64,000 nt of DNA from Melastoma dodecandrum (lineage: Eukaryota; Streptophyta; Magnoliopsida; Myrtales; Melastomataceae), in contig JARUPY010000607.1 in NCBI GenBank assembly GCA_029817715.1, positions 4,154,001-4,218,000 of the forward strand, read 5' to 3'. The first letter of the stretch is position 1; each line of letters begins with the position of its first letter. The notes below the pieces were generated by a model. That model had not been told where the DNA came from and ran no database searches. It saw only the letters and a list, made by a program, of their open reading frames with translations. Both the position numbers and the translations under genes were made by a program. This document shows positions 43,417-55,984 of this stretch, one piece after another.

Positions 43417-46091
43417 ATGCTGATCGAATATTCCTTTTTCCTAAACAAGGTACTGAGCAATAACTCCCTACCGAAAGCGCCCCAGATACCGTGCCATCCG
43501 AGCAGTGATGGCAGAAGCCTCGCAGGACCAGCACTGACTCCCATGGTCCTATCCCCAACTGCAGAGGAAGAAATAGCCCTGGCCATCGGAGTCACCATCG
43601 CAGTTCCGTCACCTGCTGCCATCAAAATCTCAGCTTCGATGGAATCTGCCTCACCATTCCCAATATCTGCCTTCCCGCCGTTGCTCCAGACCATACTCAC
43701 AGCCGGGCAGCACTCAGACGGGAGAACCTCACCAATGTACATCCCACCGCTGGTAGCATCAGCAGCACCGTCGGTGATGTCATCAGCTGCTCTACTGGCG
43801 GAAGCTCCCTTCAATTCAACTTCAAACATGTTCGCCCAAGGCGCCGGCCGTCCTTCACTGGGAGACAAGATAAAGTCTCTCACGGTTGAGCTCTCCTCTT
43901 TGAAGACGATGATGGCTGAGCTCCTCCAGCGATAGCTAGCAGCCACACCTGCTCCTACCACATCCCAAAACCCACACTTTCCCCCTGTCATGCCAGGGCC
44001 CCAAACATCCATAACAACACCATACCCATTCCATCCTAACCTAAACACTTTATCAAACACTTTGCCTTCTTATAACCCATCAAACACTTTGCCTTCCTAT
44101 AACCCGGTCATGCCCGGATCCGCTACCTCCACAAGCGTAGCACCTTTACATAACCCATACACGAGTGGGCTATCCCTTTCCCTTCCTATGCATCAACCTT
44201 ATCTGCCTCCATATTACCCGCAACCAACATCCCAAGGGCCAACTCCCTACCTCCCAATGTCGTTCGGGCAAACTCCCTACACCCAAATTCAAACACCTGG
44301 GCCAATTCCCTACCATCAAACAACCTCCACACCTCCCACTTTCAGAATTCCCCTGCTAATTACCACCCCTTCATTTCCGCATGTGGAACCTGCTTTACCA
44401 AGCCCACGAACCCGCAACGCGGCGATTGTCGACGAGTTATTTGGTGAGCAACAACAGGCCAGCGCTTTCGAGACAAGGCTCGAGGCTAGGATTGCCTCAA
44501 TGCAGCAAGAGGAGGCTCGCCGCATGACGAAGTTGGAAGAGTGCCTAAATGCCATCCAGGGGTATCGGGCACACAACTGGGAGTACGCCAACTACCAGAT
44601 CCCTCAAATACAAGTCCCGTCAAAGTTCAAGATGCCCGAATTTGAGAAATTTCGCTGGAACGGCTATCCGGAATTATATCTCAAGCATTTCTACCACAAG
44701 ATGGCGGTGTATCCGGTAGACGATAAATTCCGCATCGCCTTGTTCCAAGAGAGTTTGGCGGAATCAGCGCTGCACTGATACTACACCAAGGATGTTAGTC
44801 AGTACACGACGTTCAAAGACTTGGCCCTTGACTTTCTCAACTACTACAGCTTCAATGTAGAGATGGCGCCTACAATCTCGGATTTGCGGAAACTGAAGAG
44901 GTACCGCATCGAAGAAATCAAGCAGTTTGCCTACCGGTTCAGGCATATCGCGTCCCAGATAAAACTGACACTTACAGAGAGGGAGCTCATCGACGAATTC
45001 CTCCAGCTGCTTCCGCGTGAGTACGTGCCCTACATGATCGGGCAAACATTTTCTACCTTCGCTCAGGCGGTCATCAATGCGGACAAACTTGACGGAGTAA
45101 ATCGAGAGGGGCTAATCCCTTCCCCTTCTGCAAAATCGGCAGTGAAGCCCAGGCCCAAGGAGCTTATTGCAACCGCTGAGCAGAATAGACAATCGATCAA
45201 GGCAACTCCACCCACAACCTCGTACGCGCCAAGGACGTACGTTGCAGCTGCACTTAGGCCCCCAGCCCCGGCAGCTACTCGTTTCAGACCCCTCGTCAAC
45301 ATGGCGGGACAACAGCAGCCAAGGCCTGCACAGATGGAGCGTCCACGACGTAGGCTGGAGGATTTGACTCCAACGCCTGATCCCCAGGATGTTATGTTTG
45401 TTCGATTGAGGGACATGAGTTTTATCCAGCCAGTTGAAGCCAAAGCAACCAATCCCTCATCGTTTGGATACAACCCCAAAGCGGTTTGTTAATACCACTC
45501 ACACGACACCAAGGATTGTATTGCCCTGAAATTCAAAATTCAGAATCTGTTAGATGAAGGAACCATTACATTTTCTACGCCTGCAGCTGCCCCAAATGTT
45601 AAGAGCAATCCACTTCCTGTACATGTGAATTATATCAGGGCTAATTTTTTCTTAGTTTTGGCCGAACAGTAGGAGGAGGTGCACGTGTATGAATACGAGT
45701 ATGCACCGTCAAGGAGTGTTAATGTCATAAGCGCCGGTCGTGGTCGAGGTCGAGGCTGCAGCTGAGGTCGAGGAAGAGGTCGTGGGTCCCAGTCTAGCAG
45801 AAATGTTCAGCCCACCGTCTTACCTGACGGGTTTACATTGGTTCCCCCTCGGCGGCCAAAGACGCCGTACGTTTATGTTTCGTTGGGATCAACACAACCA
45901 GAGACGTTTCAAGCAGAGTCATCGCCTGCGACGGAACCGAGGATTCCGGTCATGATGGGACCCACCTGCACGTCTCTCAGCCCAGAAGTTGAACTAATTA
46001 CCCGCTCTGGAAGGGTGGTGCCGGCTCCTGAAGCCTCGTCTCCAGCTGAATCTTCGATGCCCAAGGCGCCTTCAAACGAGCAAATCGCAAG
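43417..46091 (+). pseudogene. Gag of inner Ogre, broken
   Basis: 43417-43935 amino end, TAG at 43933, 43990-44778 Pro/Tyr-rich linker and capsid start (FKMPEFEKFRWNGYPELYL), TGA inside ALH-YYTKD, 44821-45492 capsid rest. The CCHC knuckle is destroyed: a TAA replaces the residue after the first Cys (45490) and four residues are missing compared with the outer copy. A 27-bp tandem duplication (TCAAACACTTTGCCTTC unit at 44053 and 44080) repeats a Ser-Asn-Thr-Leu-Pro motif. 45660-46091 is an Arg/Gly-rich tail with further stops and ELITRSGRVVPAPE. Confidence 0.85.
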
Positions 46092-47428
46092 GTGATTTAT
46101 ACGGTGAAGGGAAGCGACTACGATATAGTCGAGCAGCTCCGAAAACAGCCAGCACAAATCTCCCAATTCGTCCTCATCCATTCCTCTGACAAGCACAGGG
46201 AGATGTTAGAGAAGTTTCTAGCCGAGGTACATGTGCCAGAGCAAGTCGAAGTCGCTGCATTGGATACGTACATGAGCAGCATGCTGGCGAACGACATAAT
46301 GACCTTCTCGGAGGATGATCTACCGAAACAGGGGCCGGATCACAACAATGCTCTCTTCATCACGGTCAAGTGTCGTGATACCACCATTTCCAAGGTTCTC
46401 ATCGATTGCGGGTCGGGGGTTAATATCATTCTGTTGGCGGTAGCTCAAAAGCTCGACATCAACCTGGAGAAGCTTCCTCAATCCAGCTTAACTATTCGGG
46501 CATTCGACGACACGAAGTGGCAAGCCCATGGGGAAGTTACGCTGGATATCAAAGTTGGGCCAACCCTCATCTCCACCCAATTCCAGATTCTAGAGACTGC
46601 AGGGTCCTTCAACATGTTGCTGGGGCATCCATGGATTCATCAAGCCGGTGCAGTTCTCTCAACGCTACACTAGATGGTTCGATTTTCCTCAGATGGCAAG
46701 CTCATCACAGTCCGGGGAGAACATTCAATAGAGCTTTGCCACGAGATTGACATGCCATACGTGGGAGAGCCAACCGAAGAGCCGTCAACAACGCAGACCT
46801 TAGAGATGGTCAATATGGTGAGGCGCGACTACAAATCAGATCCCTTGATGACATGGGGCAACATCAGTGCCTCAAAGGAATTCCTTCGACGTGGGTATCA
46901 ACCGGGCCAAGGACTCGGAATTAGAGGACATGGGATCGTCTATCCGATCACTATTCCAGCTCCTGCAGGGACTAGTGGACACGGGTTCACAGGCAAAATG
47001 CGGCGCAAGCAGAGCAATCACACCAGCAGCAAATCGGCTATCCGTTTCGTCCGTTCATCTGTGGCGATAATGGAAGGTGAAATACTATCGGAGAAGCTGG
47101 ACGATGTGAAGATTCAGAATGAAGAAGAAGTCGATGGCGAGCGGATGACTGTTGAACATGTTAATGTCATCCAAGTGAATATCGGGCTCGGTCATAGGCG
47201 TCGACCTCGCATGCGGGCACCATACTTTCGAGCTCCAGTGGTGCCATTGCCGCCCAGGTTGCCTCCAAGGGTCGAAGCACCCCCTCCGAACAGGTGTGTG
47301 GATTCTCCTAATACGAGCGAAGAAGTGGAAGAGAAGAAAGATGAGAAGAGAAGAACACAAGAGTCCGAAGAACAAGTTTTTATGATGGAAGCGTCGATCC
47401 CGGCCGAGCCAGACATGCTTCTTGACGG
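46092..47428 (+). pseudogene. Protease and G-patch-like region of inner Ogre
   Basis: 46092-46673: aspartic protease with VLIDCGSGVNIILL (catalytic Asp kept, D-C-G) and FNMLLGHPWIHQAGAVL, ending at a TAG (46671-46673). 46674-47428 continues in the same frame with RRGYQPGQGLGIRGHG at about 46887-46934, a G-patch-like motif, then a Lys/Glu-rich tail ending at the intron donor (GACGG/GTGAAA). A G-patch after protease is known in betaretroviruses, where it aids reverse transcription; a similar role here is inference. Confidence 0.82.
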
Positions 47429-47742
47429 GTGAAACTTTCCATGTTTACTTTTTTGCACTTAGATAGTTAGAGTCTAGAGTAGGTTACCTTGCTACATTCT
47501 GGTCACGGACTAGCAAGGTTGTCTATATGTAACGCGACCCTTAGGTAGTACCTAGGGCGTTTGTGGGATCGGGCCGCTGATGATCAGGGCGAATCTGAGG
47601 AAACGACGAGGGTCCCGCTGAGTCCTGATCCCACAACATTTTCTTTTGGTAAAAAATGCATGCCTTATTATAAATTGTCGCATGAAACAATATTTCAAAT
47701 GATTCATTTGAATGCATCACTCTAATTTCTTCTCTTTTTCAG
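47429..47742 (+). other. Candidate Ogre intron between protease and RT (314 nt)
   Basis: Donor GACGG/GTGAAA at 47429 and acceptor TTCTTCTCTTTTTCAG/GAAC ending at 47742. Removing it joins the protease frame to the RT frame in phase (Asp-Gly-Asn), the continuation being open except for one TAA at 47780-47782. Ogre elements are known to have a spliced intron exactly here. A 10-bp inverted repeat (TTGTGGGATC 47561-47570, GATCCCACAA 47627-47636) lies inside. Confidence 0.82.
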
Positions 47743-49270
47743 GAACGGCGCTTCGGGAGCACCTGAGAAGACCTCTGAATAAGATGGAGAGACAGTAGAT
47801 GACCCCAAATCCATAGAAGGATATTACGGCTTGGAACAAGGTCTTCAACGACATGAAGAACCGAAGGACATCACACTGCAGAAGCCGGTTTCAATCGACA
47901 TCGGAACTCAAGATGCCCCCAAGGAGTTGTTCATCGGCGCAGATTTATCAAAGGATAAAACTGAAGACATCATCAACTTGCTCAAGGAATTCTCTGACGT
48001 CTTTGCTTGGTCGTACACAGATATGCCGGGACTAGATTCAGAGATTGTTGAACGCAAGATTTCTACAGACCCGTCAATTCATCCAATTAAGCAGAAGCAA
48101 CGCCGGTACAAGCCTGAACTAGCCTTGCCATCAAGGAAGAAGTGGATAAGCTGTTGAAGGTCAACTTTATTGAAGTGTCTACCTATCCACAATGGGTTGC
48201 CAACATAGTCCCTGTCATCAAGAAGAACGGGAAGGTTCGAGTCTGCGTCGACTATCGCGATCTCAACAAAGCAAGTCCCAAGGATGACTTTCCACTCCCA
48301 CACATCGATTTATTGATGGACAATACCGCTGGATTCAACAGGTTCTCTTTCATGGATGGATTCTCCGGTTACAATCAAATTCGCTTGGCCGAAGAAGACA
48401 AAGAGAAGACAACCTTTACGATACCCTGGGGCACATTCTGTTATCGAGTCATGCCGTTTGGACTCAAGAATGCTGGGGCAACTTATCAACGTGTTATGGT
48501 GGTTTTTATTTCATGACATGATGCATCGCGAAATTGAAGTCTACGTCGACGAAATGATCGCCAAGTCCAAAGAAGATGAAAACCACACTGTCATTCTTCG
48601 GAAGCTATTCGAACGACTTCGCAAGTACAAGATGCGCCTCAACCCCGCCAAATGCGTATTTGGAGCAACTTTAGGCAAACTTCTTGGTTTTGTTGTCAGT
48701 AACAAAGGCATTAAGATTGATCCTGATAAAATCGAAGCAATTCGTGATCTCCCAGCTCCAAGGTCAGTCAAAGAGATCCGCGGCTTCATGGGTCACGTTA
48801 ACTACTTCGGACGGTTCATCTCCAACCTAGCCGACACATGCAAACCACTATTCAAGAAACTAAGGAAAGATGTCAAATTTGAGTGGCACGATGATTGCAA
48901 GATTGCATTTGAACAGATTAAGACGCATTTGACAGAACCACCAGTTCTTATCCCACCAAAGCCGGGGCATCCTCTCACACTCTATCTAACCGTTAGGGAA
49001 GAATCATTTGGAGCCATGCTCGCCCAAAAACTGCCAGGCGCCAAGGAGCACGCGATCTACTACCTCAGCAAGAAATTTACAGATTGTGAGTCAAGATACA
49101 CAACTTATGAGCGTACCTGCTGTGCACTCATTTGGGTCCTCAAATATCTCTTCGACAAGCCAACACTGATGGGAAGAGTCTCTAAGTGGCAATTACAACT
49201 CGCCGAATTTGACATTCGATTTCATTCCACGAAGTCAGTGAAGGGGAGAACAATCGCTGATCATATCGCT
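47743..49270 (+). pseudogene. Reverse transcriptase-RNase H of inner Ogre
   Basis: Starts after the intron; RT amino part to 48157, frameshift, KKNGKVRVCVDYRDLNKASP at about 48217-48277, frameshift near 48500 in a T-run, then the active site reads YVDEM in place of YVDDM (48541-48555). The thumb follows and the RNase H ends LTLYLTVREESFGAMLAQ ... ADHIAEYS. About 20 residues of RNase H (present in the outer copy at 55715-55790) are deleted near 49145. Polymerase activity would be lost. Confidence 0.88.
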
Positions 49271-49347
49271 GAGTATTCAGGAACAGATGATTCGTCTTTG
49301 GAAATCGGACTACTAGATGAGAACATCTTGCTCATGGAACAAGAACC

Positions 49348-49714
49348 AAGATGGAAGATGTACTTTGACGGTGCAGTCAATTCCTCAGGATCAGGAATAA
49401 GAGCTGTGGTAATCTCTCCAGATGGACAATATCACCCAACGGCTGCTAAAGTCACCTTTCCCTGCACGAACAACATAGCTGAATATGAAGCATGCATCCT
49501 CGGCTTACTTCGTGCACTCGACATGCGGGTTAAGCTCCTTGACGTTCATGGAGATTCGGCACTCATCATCTCCCAGACAAATGGAGCTTGACGCACTCGC
49601 GACCCAAAGCTCATTTCATATCAGGATTACCTACAAACATTAATCCGACAATTTACTGACATTGAATTTAACTATCTCCCACGAACTAATAACCGATTTG
49701 CTGATGTTATTGCA
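49348..49714 (+). pseudogene. Second (archaeal-type) RNase H of inner Ogre
   Basis: MYFDGAVNSSGSGI (first Asp), NNIAEYEACI (Glu), DVHGDSALII (Asp) and NRFADVIAV (last Asp) form the DEDD set. A TGA at 49588-49590 replaces the Trp expected from the outer copy (NGAW). This domain defines the Tat lineage. Confidence 0.85.
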
Positions 49715-51080
49715 GTGCTCGCATTAATTATTCCACTGGCTGGAGAGATGGATATTGAGCCTCTGCGCATCAATATTGCTGATAATCCAAGCTGCATGCA
49801 CATTGAGCAGAGTAAGCCTGAAAATTCTCTACCTCGGTTCGCGGACATCAAGAATTATTTACAATCAGGAGGATTTCCCCAAAATAGCACAGGGAAAGAA
49901 TGCAAGTTCATCCAGAGGATAACAAGAAGCTATTTTCTAGACGGTGATGCCTTATACAAGAAATCCTTCACGACGGCTCTCATGCAATGCGTAACCAAGC
50001 AAGAAGTTGAAGCCCTCATTGTCGAAGTCCATGAAGGGGTTTGTGGACCACACATGAACGGATACGCTCTCGCCCAGAAGATAATGCGACAGGGATACTA
50101 TTGGCTCACAATGGAAGCCGATTGCATCAAATATGTCAAAGCGTGTCACAAGTGTCAGATCTACAGCGACAAGGTACATTGCCTCCGACAAGACTTTACC
50201 CATTATTCGAGCCATGGCCATTCTCAATGTGGGGCATGGATGTGATCGGGCCCATCAATCCCAAGGCATCCAACGGGCACCGATTCTTGCTGGTCGCAAT
50301 CGATTACTTCACCAAATGGATTGAAGCACACTCCTTCAAAGAAGTTACAGCAAACAACGTCGGACGTTTCATGAGGGCGAACATCATCGCCAGATATGGA
50401 GTTCCAGAGCTATTGGTCACAGGCAACGGTTCAAACTTCAACAGCAAACTAATGGAATCCCTATGCGTGGAATTTCGAATCAAACATCTCAACTCTTCAC
50501 CGTGCCGTCCACAAATGAACGGTGCAGTCGAAGCCGCCAACAAAAATATGAAGAAGATTCTTCAGAAGATAGCAATCACATATCACAAATTGCACGAGAA
50601 GCTCCCCCTCGCGTTTTTCGCCTACAGAACGACGATGCGCACTTCGACTGGGGCAACTCCCTTCGAGCTCGTCTATGGCACTCAAGCAGTCATTCCGGCA
50701 GAGGTCAAATTACCAACTCTCAGGATATCATCCCAAAGCAACAGAACAGAAGAAGAGAAGGCCGATCATCAACTCACCCACCTCGACTTCATAGATGAGA
50801 AACGACTTGCCGCCGCTCACCACATGCAATGCTACCAACAACGCATGTCTAAAGCATTCAACAAAAAGGTCAAACCAATCATATAAAGACCAGGTGACCT
50901 CGTTCTTAAAAGAATCCTACCGAATGTCAAAGATCCACGAGGAAAATTCGCTCCAAACTACGAAGGACCATTCGTCGTTAAGCACGCCTTCTCAGGAGGA
51001 GCAACCATCTTAGCAAAAATGGATGGAGGAGAACTGCCACAAGCAATTAATGCAGATGCTCTCCGATGATATTACACCTG
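49715..51080 (+). pseudogene. Integrase of inner Ogre
   Basis: H2C2 zinc-binding part VHEGVCGPHMNGYALAQKIM with KACHKCQ (to about 50160), frame change, then core MDVIGPINPKAS (first Asp), VTGNGSNFN where the second catalytic Asp is Gly (50428-50430), and MNGAVEAANKNM (Glu). TAA at 50884 interrupts the C-terminal part, which continues RPGDLVLKRI ... to about 51080. The Asp to Gly change alone would abolish integration. Confidence 0.88.
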
Positions 51081-53206
51081 AATGGTATCCAGGTCTCAAG
51101 TCAGACTTTTGGAACGATCTCTGTCAGCTGAATTCTTTTACACCTCGAAGAATCACTCAGGATGAAGAACACTGACAACAGGGATAAGGGAGAAATACAC
51201 AATCATTCTTCTCCTCATTCAAGTTAAGCGAAATTACATGAGCATATTTCGTTTACGTCCTTTGTCTCGTGAGCAAGTACAAGAGCTCCTCACATGTATG
51301 GTACACAACTCCTATGACAAAGGCGAGGGTGGTAGGGTGGCAAAGCTTCAAGCCAAGTTCTTGTAGCAATTTCGTCAAACCTTCGATTTCATCGAACGAA
51401 GACGCAATGATGAAATCACGCAAAAAGGGAAGTATCAAAACTCTACTTCGCCTTTCATATAAATGAAGTTACATGAACAAACTTCATTCTTACTTTAAAA
51501 GAAAGCAAGTTACATGAGCTTACTTGTTGTCTGTCCTTTGCCTAGCGTAGGTACATGAGCATCCTATTTTATAGACAAAGGCGTGGGCGGTTGGGTGGAA
51601 AAATTTCAAACCAATGCTTCGAGATTGCCTTTGTTGTCACCATGGATGATCATGCTAAAAGGGAGTATCATTTACATTGCTCTATAACAAGATTTTTATC
51701 ATTCCTCAAATAGAGTCAGAACGACCATCGAGATGGACATATCCATCTCAGCTCCCCAGCGGAAATTTTACTTCATTTCCCCAAGCGAAAATAAAAGTAC
51801 ATGAACTAACTTCGTTTCCGTCCGTTGTCAACTGTATAGGCACATGGACATCCATACAGTACGGTACAAGCTCCTACATAACGGCATGGGTGGTCGGGTG
51901 GAAGCCGTTCCGAGTTTAATCTAAAAGAACATAGAACACGAAAGTGCACAAGAGCACCACAGAGGTTGAAGTACCTAAACCTATTCATTTCTTAAGCATT
52001 TGTGTGCCCATTTGCATATAATTTGAAATTATTTTTTTGACAATAAGAATGTTTCTGGGCGAGAGTGGAAAAGGCAAACCTACTCCTAAATACTTACCCA
52101 TAGTGATGAGTGCAAACACTGTAAGGATTCATACACAAACCTTCAACCGGATAACGCATCCTTTAACAAAAGATGCTCTAAACCAGGATGAGATTGAGCA
52201 TTTCTTCTCTACCCCAAACACGAAACGTCAACCATTGCTAGCCCTTTTCAAGCCAAAGTTAAAGTTTTGTACACACACTACACCTAACAAGTCTAAAGAC
52301 CGCCTCACATCGAGGTTAAAAGGAAAGTCTTGTAGCTAGAAACCGGAAGCAACGGATCGTAGAGGCCACACTTCCTTAAGATTCAAGCGAAGAGGTATCA
52401 TCGACAGTTAAGTTCGCCGGTTGAGTCGTTCCTGAGGATGGAACTTCTCCAACAATACTACAAAGAATACAAATTCCAAAGAAGATCATCAGAAAATAAA
52501 GCGGGGCAAATCCCTGTAATTCAGCAAAGAAAATAAAGAATTAGCGCAAAGACCAAAGTCTTTAAAAGAAAGCGCAAGATGAAAATCAAAAGAGCAGAAT
52601 AAAGCACCAAGGCCGACGTTGGTGGTCGCAAGAGCAAAGGTGCTACCCTTCAAACAATTCTAAAACAAAGTTTTCCCCAAAGTGGATTGTCCACACCTAT
52701 CAGTAAACCAATTATTCATCCCCAACAGAACACGTCAACTGGTGAGCTATTTGAAGGATGGAGAATTTGCTTGAATGGTGGAACCTCTACGACCCAATAA
52801 CTTCCGATGTGGTCCTTGGACCCTTTCTTCAAATGATTGATTTAGACTTTCAATCTAAAGGCCTTTTGCCAAAGCCACATTATAACCCGAATAAAGACTC
52901 CTTCGACCGGTGTATGAACATCCATGTCAAAGGAATTCCCAAATCCAACTAAAATGGTTTTCAGAAATGAGAGGGAAACATGAGAGAAATCAGCAAACCT
53001 TTTCTGCTTTCGTTTAGAAACATGCTTTTAAAGGGAAAACAGAACGAAGCATAATGTGCATGCACATTTAGCTATTTTTGTTTTCGTTGCGACTAATGAT
53101 TTTCTTGATGAGTTTCCAGGATACATGTCAACCACGAATAATTTGAAGTATTAACGACGTCCTTACGAGCGAATCTTTCTAGATTCCCTCCCAAGGAGGG
53201 GCAAAT
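51081..53206 (+). other. 3' non-coding region of inner Ogre
   Basis: No gene. It contains diverged long-period repeats built around ACATGAGC, TTCGTTTACGTCC and a GGCGAGGGTGG/GGCGTGGGCGG block (for example 51238, 51510, 51575, 51795), homologous to 57706-60129 of the outer element. It ends with a polypurine tract AAGGAGGGG (53193-53201) directly before the 3' LTR. Confidence 0.75.
53193..53206 (+). other. Polypurine tract of inner Ogre
   Basis: CAAGGAGGGGCAAAT directly precedes the TGTAATACC terminus of the 3' LTR and would prime plus-strand DNA synthesis. Confidence 0.75.
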
Positions 53207-55140
53207 TGTAATACCTCAAATAAACAAAATGGAATCCAGTACTACGAATAGTTCGAAAATGGCTTACAAACAGATCAATTTGCCAACAACATCGAATGGC
53301 TCAGATATCTCTGTTAGAACTGCAAATACATTTTTTTCATAGGGGTAAGGCATTCACTGTTGATTCGGTCACCATTTACAAACAAGATTACACAAACAAT
53401 ACAAACGCCCTCAATCCCATGGAGAATGGTACATCAGCATTGGCTCATCCTCTTCGCTTACCTAACATCTGCCAGCAATTGCGGAACGTTATTCCGCATC
53501 AGGAGACTTTCTCACAGCTGTCCAGTTTCTCGGGATCCTGAAGACCAACATCAAATCCTCAAATCACAAATGCCTGTGGTTGGTCAAACCATCACATCGA
53601 CCCCCGAACAATCATACTAGCAGCAACAATTAATTGACAGCTGACCAGGCAGTAGTAGCATCCAGCAATTTAGAACAAAGAAATTTCACACTTACACCTG
53701 TCGCAGCAGAACGTTCTCAACACAGCTGCAATCTGCCCAGCGAGCTGTTCACCAGACGCCTTTCGTCATGCAGCCAGCCACACTACAGTCAGATTTCCAG
53801 TCCCCAACGAAGCCAACAAACTTCTGTCATCAGACTACACAATCCATGCCGCAATGTGTCATGAAATACCAACAACAACAGACTCTACAACGGCCACGCC
53901 GCAACAACTTCAGCAGCATAGTCACAACAGTTTATATCGCAGACATCACTACAACAATTTAAACAATGACCACCTGTGCAATAATACTAACGGGAAGAAA
54001 CAACCAGACACAAGAATCGTCGTCATCCCTTCTTCAAGCGATCATTTCGTTACCACAGCAGGTGGGCTCGTCGCAAATGATGGCGGTGTCGCAGTTCAAC
54101 ACATCACAACTGCGGCCTCAGCGACAGCAGCAACAACAGGCACAAACGCCACAGCAGACACAGAGCATGTGCAAATGCAACCAACAGCCTCACCTGGGTC
54201 GGAATTAGCGTAATTTCTTCAGCCGCTTCCTCAAACTCGACCACTTCGTCCTCGCGTTGCAATTCCACATCAGCAACGGAAACGGACAACCATAGCTTCA
54301 GCCGCAATGATATGGCGCTTCTAACTGCTTCAAGCAGGGGTGACGCCCTCCAGCTACAGCAACAGCGGCATAAATGAATTTGCGGGCTCATTTATTGAAC
54401 TCACCGAGGCAGAAGGATGGAATAATGTCGGGCATCCAATTTCATGCTAGCAATTCAGCTGTCCAATTGTCTTAGCAGGCTTAACTCACTGCTCCTCAGG
54501 TTCAAAATCTGTAGAGGACATCATCGTTAACATTTATGAACTCTAGATGTCTAATGTGCAGCAGAACGAACAAACTTCTATCATCTGAAATAAACTGTCC
54601 CAGCAATGGCTAAAGCAAATGCCAGGATTTTCTGAACCAGCTTACCTTCCTTCCGTCTTCAACAACGGAATTGACCGGGAGCCCAAAGCGCCCCCAACCT
54701 CGACAACATCACTGCCATTGGAACCTCAGCCACAATCAACAGCAAACTCAATAATTCCTCCTGCTTCTACTTCAGCCAAGCTCCCTCCGGCGTAGCTAGC
54801 TCAGTCCCGTCCATGGCAAATCTCCCCTGGCAAACCCACAGGCGGCCACGATTGGCAGAAGCCCGAGTTCCTCCCAACTGACCTCCACTTCCCCCTGACC
54901 CAGCAAGTAGACCTCATCCCTCCGGTGCTCCACTAGCGGCAGCAGCGAGCCCACCTCCCGGCGTTCCAAGTTCAATCGGCAACAGCCGCCCCGGTAAGCC
55001 TCCTCCGCCCCAGCCTTCCTGCAGCAGCTGTCCCCACCTTCTTCCCGGCGTACTCCAGCAGCTCCGCCAACAGCAACCAGACGTCCAAAGGTTCAGCACT
55101 GACGGAGGCCATGCTCTCCAAGCGAGGGCGTCTTCAGATC
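53207..55140 (+). repeat. 3' LTR of inner Ogre, truncated and internally shorter
   Basis: Starts TGTAATACCTCAAATAAACA and is very similar to 36039-37607, then jumps at 54776 to sequence equivalent to 39656 onwards, and stops at CTTCAGATC (55140), equivalent to 40012. About 2048 bp are missing internally and about 1336 bp at the end compared with the 5' LTR. The next base begins outer RT sequence. Confidence 0.9.
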
Positions 55141-55960
55141 GCAAAATCCAGAGCAGAAGAAGACCACAATATTGTTCTTCGTAAGCTATTTGAACGACTT
55201 CGCAAGTACAACCTTCGTCTCAATCCGGCCAAGTGTGTCTTAGGGGCAACATCAGGCAAACTTCTAGGTTCGTTGTCAGCAGCAAAGGCATCGAAATCAA
55301 CGCCGACAAAGTCAAGGCAATTCGCGATCTCCCAGCACCAATGTCAGTTAAGGAGATTCGGGGTTTCATGGGTCGCGTCAACTACATTGAAAGGTTCATC
55401 TCTAACTTGGCAGATACGTGCAAACCCCTGTTCAAGAAACTAAGGAAAGATGTCAAATTTGAATGGGACGACGATTGCAAAACCGCGTTCGAGTAGATAA
55501 AAGCCTTCCTAACAGAACCACCCGTCCTCATCCCGCCAAAGCCGGGGCACCCTCTCACGCTCTACCTCACAGTTCGAGAAGAGTCATTTGGAGCCGTGCT
55601 TGCCCAACAGCTGCCAGGCACCAAGGAACATGCGGTGTATTACTTAAGCAAGAAATTAACGGATTGCGAGTTTCGGTACACTGTGTCAGAACGTACCTGT
55701 TGTGCACTCGTCTGGGTGCTGCACCGACTCCGACAGTACACTCTCCACTATGAGATCCTACTATATCTGAAAATGATCCCCTCAAGTATCTCTTCGACAA
55801 ACCAACATTGATAGGAAGAGTCTCCAAGTGGCAGTTACAGCTAGCTGAATTCGACATTAGATTCCACTCAATTAAGTCAATCAAAGGTAGAACAATCGCT
55901 GATCACATTGCGGAATATCCAGGGATAGACAATTCGCCTTTGGAAATCAAATTACCAGAC
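55137..55960 (+). pseudogene. RT thumb and RNase H of outer Ogre, right of nested insert
   Basis: Begins with AKSRAEEDHNIVLRKLFERL just after the YVDD position, then frame change, VKEIRGFMGRVNYIERFISN, a TAG at 55495-55497, and RNase H with SFGAVLAQQLPGTKEHAVYY and RLRQYTLHYEILL, then another frame change. About 240 nt of RT between this and 36038, including the catalytic motif, is missing. Confidence 0.88.
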
Positions 55961-55984
55961 GAAAACATCTTTCTCACCGAGTCA

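Larger units (their letters stand above)
36039..55140 (+). mobile_element. Inner Ogre-type retrotransposon, 3' end truncated
   Basis: Inserted in the RT gene of the outer Ogre. It has a 5.3-kb 5' LTR, PBS, ORF1, gag, protease with G-patch-like motif, intron, RT/RNase H, second RNase H, integrase, a long 3' region, polypurine tract and a 3' LTR that stops at 55140. Its pol genes are more complete than those of the outer copy but carry stops and active-site changes. The right flank was lost, so no target duplication can be checked. Confidence 0.92.
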
